DNA from: Deltaproteobacteria bacterium RBG_13_61_14
Lineage (GTDB): Bacteria > RBG-13-61-14
NCBI GenBank assembly: GCA_001797815.1
Contig: MGQK01000008.1
Location: 1-6,536 of the forward strand
Direction of reading: 5' to 3'
DNA length: 6,536 bases
Each line of letters starts with the position of its first letter. Position 1 is the first letter of the stretch. The notes under the pieces were generated by a model. It was not told the DNA's origin and did no database searches. It worked only from the letters and a program-made list of their open reading frames with translations. Shown here in pieces: positions 6,007 to 6,536 of this stretch. The position numbers were made by a program, and so were the translations under genes.

Positions 6007-6027
6007 TACTTAATACTAAATAATACT
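6004..6027 (+). repeat. Three copies of TAATACT at the slyD 3' end
   Basis: TAATACT occurs at 6004-6010, 6011-6017 and 6021-6027. The first supplies the slyD stop codon and the third runs into the left arm of the inverted repeat. The A/T-rich run stands out in GC-rich surroundings. It may be a target site or a trace of insertion. Confidence 0.6.
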
Positions 6028-6111
6028 AGGGACAGCCACCGGTATTCGTGGCGACCGAGCATAACGGGTGATAACTCGATTCTTTGGAATACCGGTGGCT
6101 GTCCCTAGTAT
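6023..6111. mobile_element. Perfect 25-bp inverted repeat with 39-nt loop (REP/MITE-like palindrome)
   Basis: The arm at 6023-6047 (beginning ATACTAGGGACAGCCACC) is exactly reverse-complementary to 6087-6111 (ending CTGTCCCTAGTAT), with no mismatches; the loop is 6048-6086. The loop contains a minor CGAG/CTCG pair and no reading frame of note. Neither arm is followed by a T tract, so it is not a standard terminator, although the stem could still stop exonuclease or polymerase. From memory, palindromes built on GGGACAG...CACC accompany Y1 (RAYT/IS200-like) transposases in several phyla; that is family knowledge, not shown here. No transposase is in the window, so if mobile it is non-autonomous. 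No target duplication is obvious. Confidence 0.6.
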
Positions 6112-6119
6112 AGAAAGTT

Positions 6120-6536
6120 ATGTCCCAGCAACTGAAAGATAACCTGAACGCGCTGGCCCGCTCTTCGGGCATGGACCTCTTCGGGGTGGCCCCGGCCGAA
6201 CGGCTGGCCGGCGCGCCTCCCGGATTCCGGCCCGCGGATTATCTGCCCGAAGTGAAATCGGTCATCGTCCTGGGCTGCCACTTCCCCGAGGCCGCGGCGC
6301 TCTACTGGGAACGCACCGTGTTCCCCTACCAGTATTACGGCTACGCCGTGATCAACAAGGAGATGGGCCATGCCGCTTTCCGGGTGGCCAAGGCCTTGGA
6401 AGAGGCGGGCTTCCTGGCCCTGCCCTTTGTGCCCACGGTCTATCCCAAGGACATGGACTACCGCCGCCAGTCCGGCGAGCTTTCCCACCGTCACGCCGCG
6501 GTCGCCGCCGGGCTGGGCGAGTTCGGCTACTCCGGT
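6120..6536 (+). CDS. QueG-like COG1600 iron-sulfur/corrinoid reductase paralogue, N-terminal part (cut by window edge)
   Basis: An open frame of 139 codons runs off the right edge. The N-terminus reads like the COG1600 (epoxyqueuosine reductase-like) family: GMDLFGVAPAERL at 17-29, EVKSVIVLGCHFP at 44-56, then YYGYAVINKEMGHAAFRVAK at 72-91. It ends with LSHRHAAVAAGLGEFGYSG at 121-139, equivalent to the AGLGWIGK segment of QueG. In the family a corrinoid domain is followed by two [4Fe-4S] clusters; the cluster cysteines would lie outside the window. It lacks the RDYH segment of true QueG, and by hand alignment the catalytic Asp before AGLG is absent. It is therefore probably a paralogue of unknown substrate rather than the queuosine enzyme. 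The ATG follows the inverted repeat by 8 nt without a clear ribosome site. A later Met at codon 18 has none either and would cut into conserved sequence. Confidence 0.75.
   Translation, partial: MSQQLKDNLNALARSSGMDLFGVAPAERLAGAPPGFRPADYLPEVKSVIVLGCHFPEAAALYWERTVFPYQYYGYAVINKEMGHAAFRVAKALEEAGFLALPFVPTVYPKDMDYRRQSGELSHRHAAVAAGLGEFGYSG

Noticed and set aside
6004-6027. TAATACT repeats as a CRISPR array
   Set aside because: The units are 7 nt with spacing of 0 and 3 nt. There are no spacers and no cas genes.
6023-6111. Inverted repeat as an ordinary Rho-independent terminator of slyD
   Set aside because: The 39-nt loop and lack of a T tract after either arm do not fit. The 25-bp perfect stem is much longer than usual.
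6105-6494. 129-codon minus-strand frame
   Set aside because: It is antisense to the COG1600 gene, whose plus-strand product shows clear family motifs.

Overview
The window is GC-rich, densely coded bacterial chromosome. The gene set points to an anaerobic or facultative Gram-negative-type bacterium with a sodium-based energy economy: a biotin-dependent Na+-pumping decarboxylase, a Na+/dicarboxylate symporter, and a COG1600 iron-sulfur/corrinoid protein related to QueG. Desulfobacterota or a similar, perhaps uncultured, phylum would fit, but the sequence alone does not decide this.

Positions 1-5319 are all transcribed leftward (minus strand). In transcription order they encode a DASS/SLC13 anion symporter (5319-3805), a GyaR-type 2-hydroxyacid dehydrogenase (3739-2750), then OadG-like (2600-2226), biotin carrier (2210-1731) and OadB-like (1721-588) subunits of a Na+-translocating decarboxylase, and last a secreted TIM-barrel glycosidase cut by the left window edge (555-1). 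Spacers between the decarboxylase genes are 9-15 nt. A candidate terminator followed by a candidate extended -10 promoter lies between the dehydrogenase and oadG, so this strand probably holds two transcription units: symporter-dehydrogenase and decarboxylase-glycosidase.

Positions 5320-5562 are a divergent control region. A near-consensus sigma70 promoter (TTGACT-17-TATAAT) points left and places the symporter ATG only about 4 nt from the expected transcription start, which suggests a leaderless mRNA. A second promoter (TTGACT-17-TAGATT) points right, toward a SlyD-like FKBP prolyl isomerase (5563-6006). Next come a perfect 25-bp inverted repeat with a 39-nt loop (6023-6111), resembling a REP/MITE-type mobile palindrome, and a QueG-like COG1600 gene cut by the right edge (6120-6536).

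A workable model is that the symporter spends the Na+ gradient to import a di- or tricarboxylate, while the decarboxylase pumps Na+ out as it decarboxylates a carboxylated intermediate. The dehydrogenase would reduce hydroxypyruvate, glyoxylate or a similar 2-oxoacid. The carboxyltransferase (alpha) subunit that defines the decarboxylase substrate is not in the window, so the substrate stays open. I see no clearly new defence or mobile system. The most unusual items are the missing alpha gene, the leaderless symporter transcript, and the palindromic element abutting the start of the COG1600 gene.
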